Origin: Patescibacteria group bacterium
Lineage (GTDB): Bacteria > Patescibacteriota > Saccharimonadia > Saccharimonadales > CAIOMD01
Assembly (NCBI GenBank): GCA_025453305.1
Contig: JALOQO010000036.1
Location: 1 to 6,338 of the forward strand
Length of the DNA stretch: 6,338 nucleotides
Reading direction: 5' to 3'
Position numbers and translations under genes: made by a program. Under the pieces are notes generated by a model. It was given only the letters and a program-made list of their open reading frames with translations, had not been told where the DNA came from and did not search any database. Positions 4,845 through 6,338 of the stretch are shown here, one piece after another; position 1 is the first letter of the stretch; every line of letters begins with the position of its first letter.

Positions 4845-5450
4845 TTACGATTCACGGTGGGCTCCTACGGGACTGTGAATTAAGCCAATTAGATCCCAAA
4901 ATAGGCTTTCTGAATCGTCGTCTACGAATATTTCTGGGTGAAATTGCACACCTAATAGCTTTCTTTCAGGATGATACAGCATCTCTACGCCATCCTTGCT
5001 GCTTCCTAGTTCTATTAGACCCGTCGCCGAAAAGTCATCTACGGCATAATCGTGATGTTCTAGAGCATTAAAATTAGTGTAGCCTAACTTGTTCTGACCA
5101 TACTCTGTTATGGATATATTAACAACCTCTTGGACCGGCCTGGGGAGCATAAGCATTGTTCCGCCTAGGGCAACATTTATCAATTGATGACCAAGGCATA
5201 ATCCCAATATTGGTTTGTCTGTTGTTCTGATGAGTTCAAATTCGTGCCGGAACCACAGTTCGTTGTCTTCTAGCACATCACCCACTTCGTATTGGTAACC
5301 ACCGGTTAACACAATTACATCGGTATCACCAGAATCTAAACGGCTATAGGGTGAATATTTTTGAATAAAAACATTGTGACCTTTATGTAATATTTTAGAA
5401 GCGGCCTCGTAAGTAAATAGGCTACCGTTATCTACAATATAAAATTTCAT
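4845..5450 (-). CDS. Class I glutamine amidotransferase (GATase1) domain protein, 201 aa
   Basis: The whole protein is one GATase1 domain, which hydrolyses glutamine and passes ammonia to a partner synthetase. The TGG oxyanion segment (49-51), nucleophile Cys85 in GLCLGHQ (83-89), and His171 and Glu173 in QFHPE (169-173) make the triad complete. The N-terminal strand FYIVDNGS is typical of stand-alone GuaA/TrpG/GatD-like subunits. No synthase domain is fused and none is encoded next to it, so the acceptor is unknown. TrpG or a split GMP synthase subunit are the main alternatives, but specific hallmarks are lacking. The gene begins 42 bp after dnaJ with no clear Shine-Dalgarno; the gap is very AT-rich and could hide a promoter. 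A 24-residue peptide frame follows it. Confidence 0.88.
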   Translation of the reverse strand: MKFYIVDNGSLFTYEAASKILHKGHNVFIQKYSPYSRLDSGDTDVIVLTGGYQYEVGDVLEDNELWFRHEFELIRTTDKPILGLCLGHQLINVALGGTMLMLPRPVQEVVNISITEYGQNKLGYTNFNALEHHDYAVDDFSATGLIELGSSKDGVEMLYHPERKLLGVQFHPEIFVDDDSESLFWDLIGLIHSPVGAHRES

Positions 5451-5492
5451 AAACTTTTTAATTATTTTTACTAATAATTTATATTGTAGCTT

Positions 5493-6338
5493 TTAGTTGC
5501 CAAAAAATCCACGTTTACCGGATTCTGCTTGGAATTGCTCTAAAAGTTCGCGCTGTTTCTTGCTTATTTTTGTTGGTGTAATAACATCTATGGTTACAAT
5601 GTGTGGGCCACGAGAATCTTTCTTGATATGTGGCACGCCATGACCAGACAGCTTAAAGTCATCGCCGTTTTGAGTACCGGCTGGTATTTTCATAGTAACG
5701 GTGCCGTCTACGGTTTCAACCCGTAACTCGCCACCCAAAGTGGCGGTAACCATATCAATTGGCTCGTGACTAAGAATAATTTCGCCCTCTCTGGTGAATT
5801 TTTTATCTGGTTTTACCCTGATATGAACATATAAATCGCCAGAGGGGCCGTTCTGTATGGCTTCGCCGTATTCTCTTAGCCTAACAGTTGCACCGTCGTC
5901 TATTCCGGCCGGAATTTTTAGATCAACAGTCTTTTCTTTGCGACTAACACCTTTGCCACCGCATACACTACACGGTTTTTCGGGTACTTTGCCCTGGCCT
6001 TGGCAATCTGGGCAGGTTTGAGCTTGTTGAATATTACCTAAAATTGTTCTGGTTACGGTAACAACCTGGCCACTACCTTTACAGGTTTTACAGGTTTCTA
6101 AATTATACCCAGGTTCTGCACCATTACCCTTACAGTGTTCACAAGGAGTATTTAGATTTAATCTTATTGTCTTTTCTACGCCAAACACAGCTTCTTTAAA
6201 GCTAAGCTCCATAGCTACTTCTACATCTCGGCCTCGTCTTGTTCTTTGTGTTCGGCGAGATCCGCCACCAAAGAAACTGCCAAAAATATCGCCCATATCG
6301 CCAAAATCAAAATTAATGTTTTGGCCGTTAAAATCAAA
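5493..6338 (-). CDS. dnaJ: DnaJ (Hsp40) co-chaperone, N-terminal J domain outside window
   Basis: DnaJ delivers unfolded proteins to DnaK and stimulates its ATPase in the cytoplasm. The visible 281 residues start in the Gly/Phe-rich linker (about 1-30, with FDFGDMGDIFGSFFGGG). Next come client-binding domain I and a zinc-finger region with four CxxCxGxG repeats: CEHCKGNG (66-73), CKTCKGSG (83-90), CPDCQGQG (109-116) and CSVCGGKG (123-130). All eight cysteines are present, so two zinc ions can bind. Domain II (about 140-260) and a short tail follow. The frame stays open from the internal ATG at 6296 to the window edge, so that ATG is not the start; the J domain with HPD should lie just beyond. 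Type A (DnaJ) rather than CbpA is clear from the zinc region. It ends 42 bp before the amidotransferase gene. Confidence 0.97.
   Translation of the reverse strand, partial: FDFNGQNINFDFGDMGDIFGSFFGGGSRRTQRTRRGRDVEVAMELSFKEAVFGVEKTIRLNLNTPCEHCKGNGAEPGYNLETCKTCKGSGQVVTVTRTILGNIQQAQTCPDCQGQGKVPEKPCSVCGGKGVSRKEKTVDLKIPAGIDDGATVRLREYGEAIQNGPSGDLYVHIRVKPDKKFTREGEIILSHEPIDMVTATLGGELRVETVDGTVTMKIPAGTQNGDDFKLSGHGVPHIKKDSRGPHIVTIDVITPTKISKKQRELLEQFQAESGKRGFFGN

Overview
The window is AT-rich and densely packed. It holds seven complete protein genes, one of them very small, plus a dnaJ cut by the right edge. It also holds one tRNA and a non-coding block of about 590 bp at the left. Short gaps, small proteins, several starts without a clear Shine-Dalgarno, and one gene that looks leaderless suggest a small-genome bacterium, perhaps Patescibacteria/CPR (Saccharibacteria-like). 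That is inference; no marker here fixes the lineage. TGA acts as a stop at the end of the RimB-like gene, which fits code 11 and argues against code 25.

Left block (1-586, + strand): a tRNA-Lys(UUU) at 157-233 lies between two related, strongly structured non-coding elements. The left one (from the window edge to about 126) and the right one (286-416) share a 26-nt block with 24 identities, an identically spaced AAGATGA, and a later hairpin with an AAA loop. Both end in pieces of tRNA-Lys. The left one runs into a T-arm with a shortened loop. The right one runs into an exact copy of the tRNA 3' end, including CCA. The right element also starts with a sequence able to pair with the T-arm and variable loop of tRNA-Lys over 18 of 19 positions. 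I recognise no named RNA family here, and this is the least explained part of the window. Each tRNA end, true and duplicated, is followed by a terminator-like hairpin. A small single-pass membrane protein gene (587-811) follows and converges on the minus-strand genes.

Minus-strand block (857-6338), in order of transcription: dnaJ (co-chaperone, 3' part), a class I glutamine amidotransferase, a possible 24-residue membrane peptide, a promoter, then a tight five-gene run. That run encodes a DUF1704/MATCAP-like metallopeptidase, a RimB-like retropepsin-fold protease, RimK (ATP-grasp glutamate ligase), a membrane-anchored DUF192 protein and a five-helix membrane protein. The RimB-like gene and rimK overlap by ATGA, and rimK overlaps the DUF192 gene by 41 bp.

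The peptidase, protease and ligase genes together look like a module that adds amino acids to protein tails and removes them. RimK with RimB is an established pairing. The DUF1704 enzyme, related to the tubulin tail-trimming MATCAP peptidases, adds a second possible remover. The substrate cannot be read from this window.
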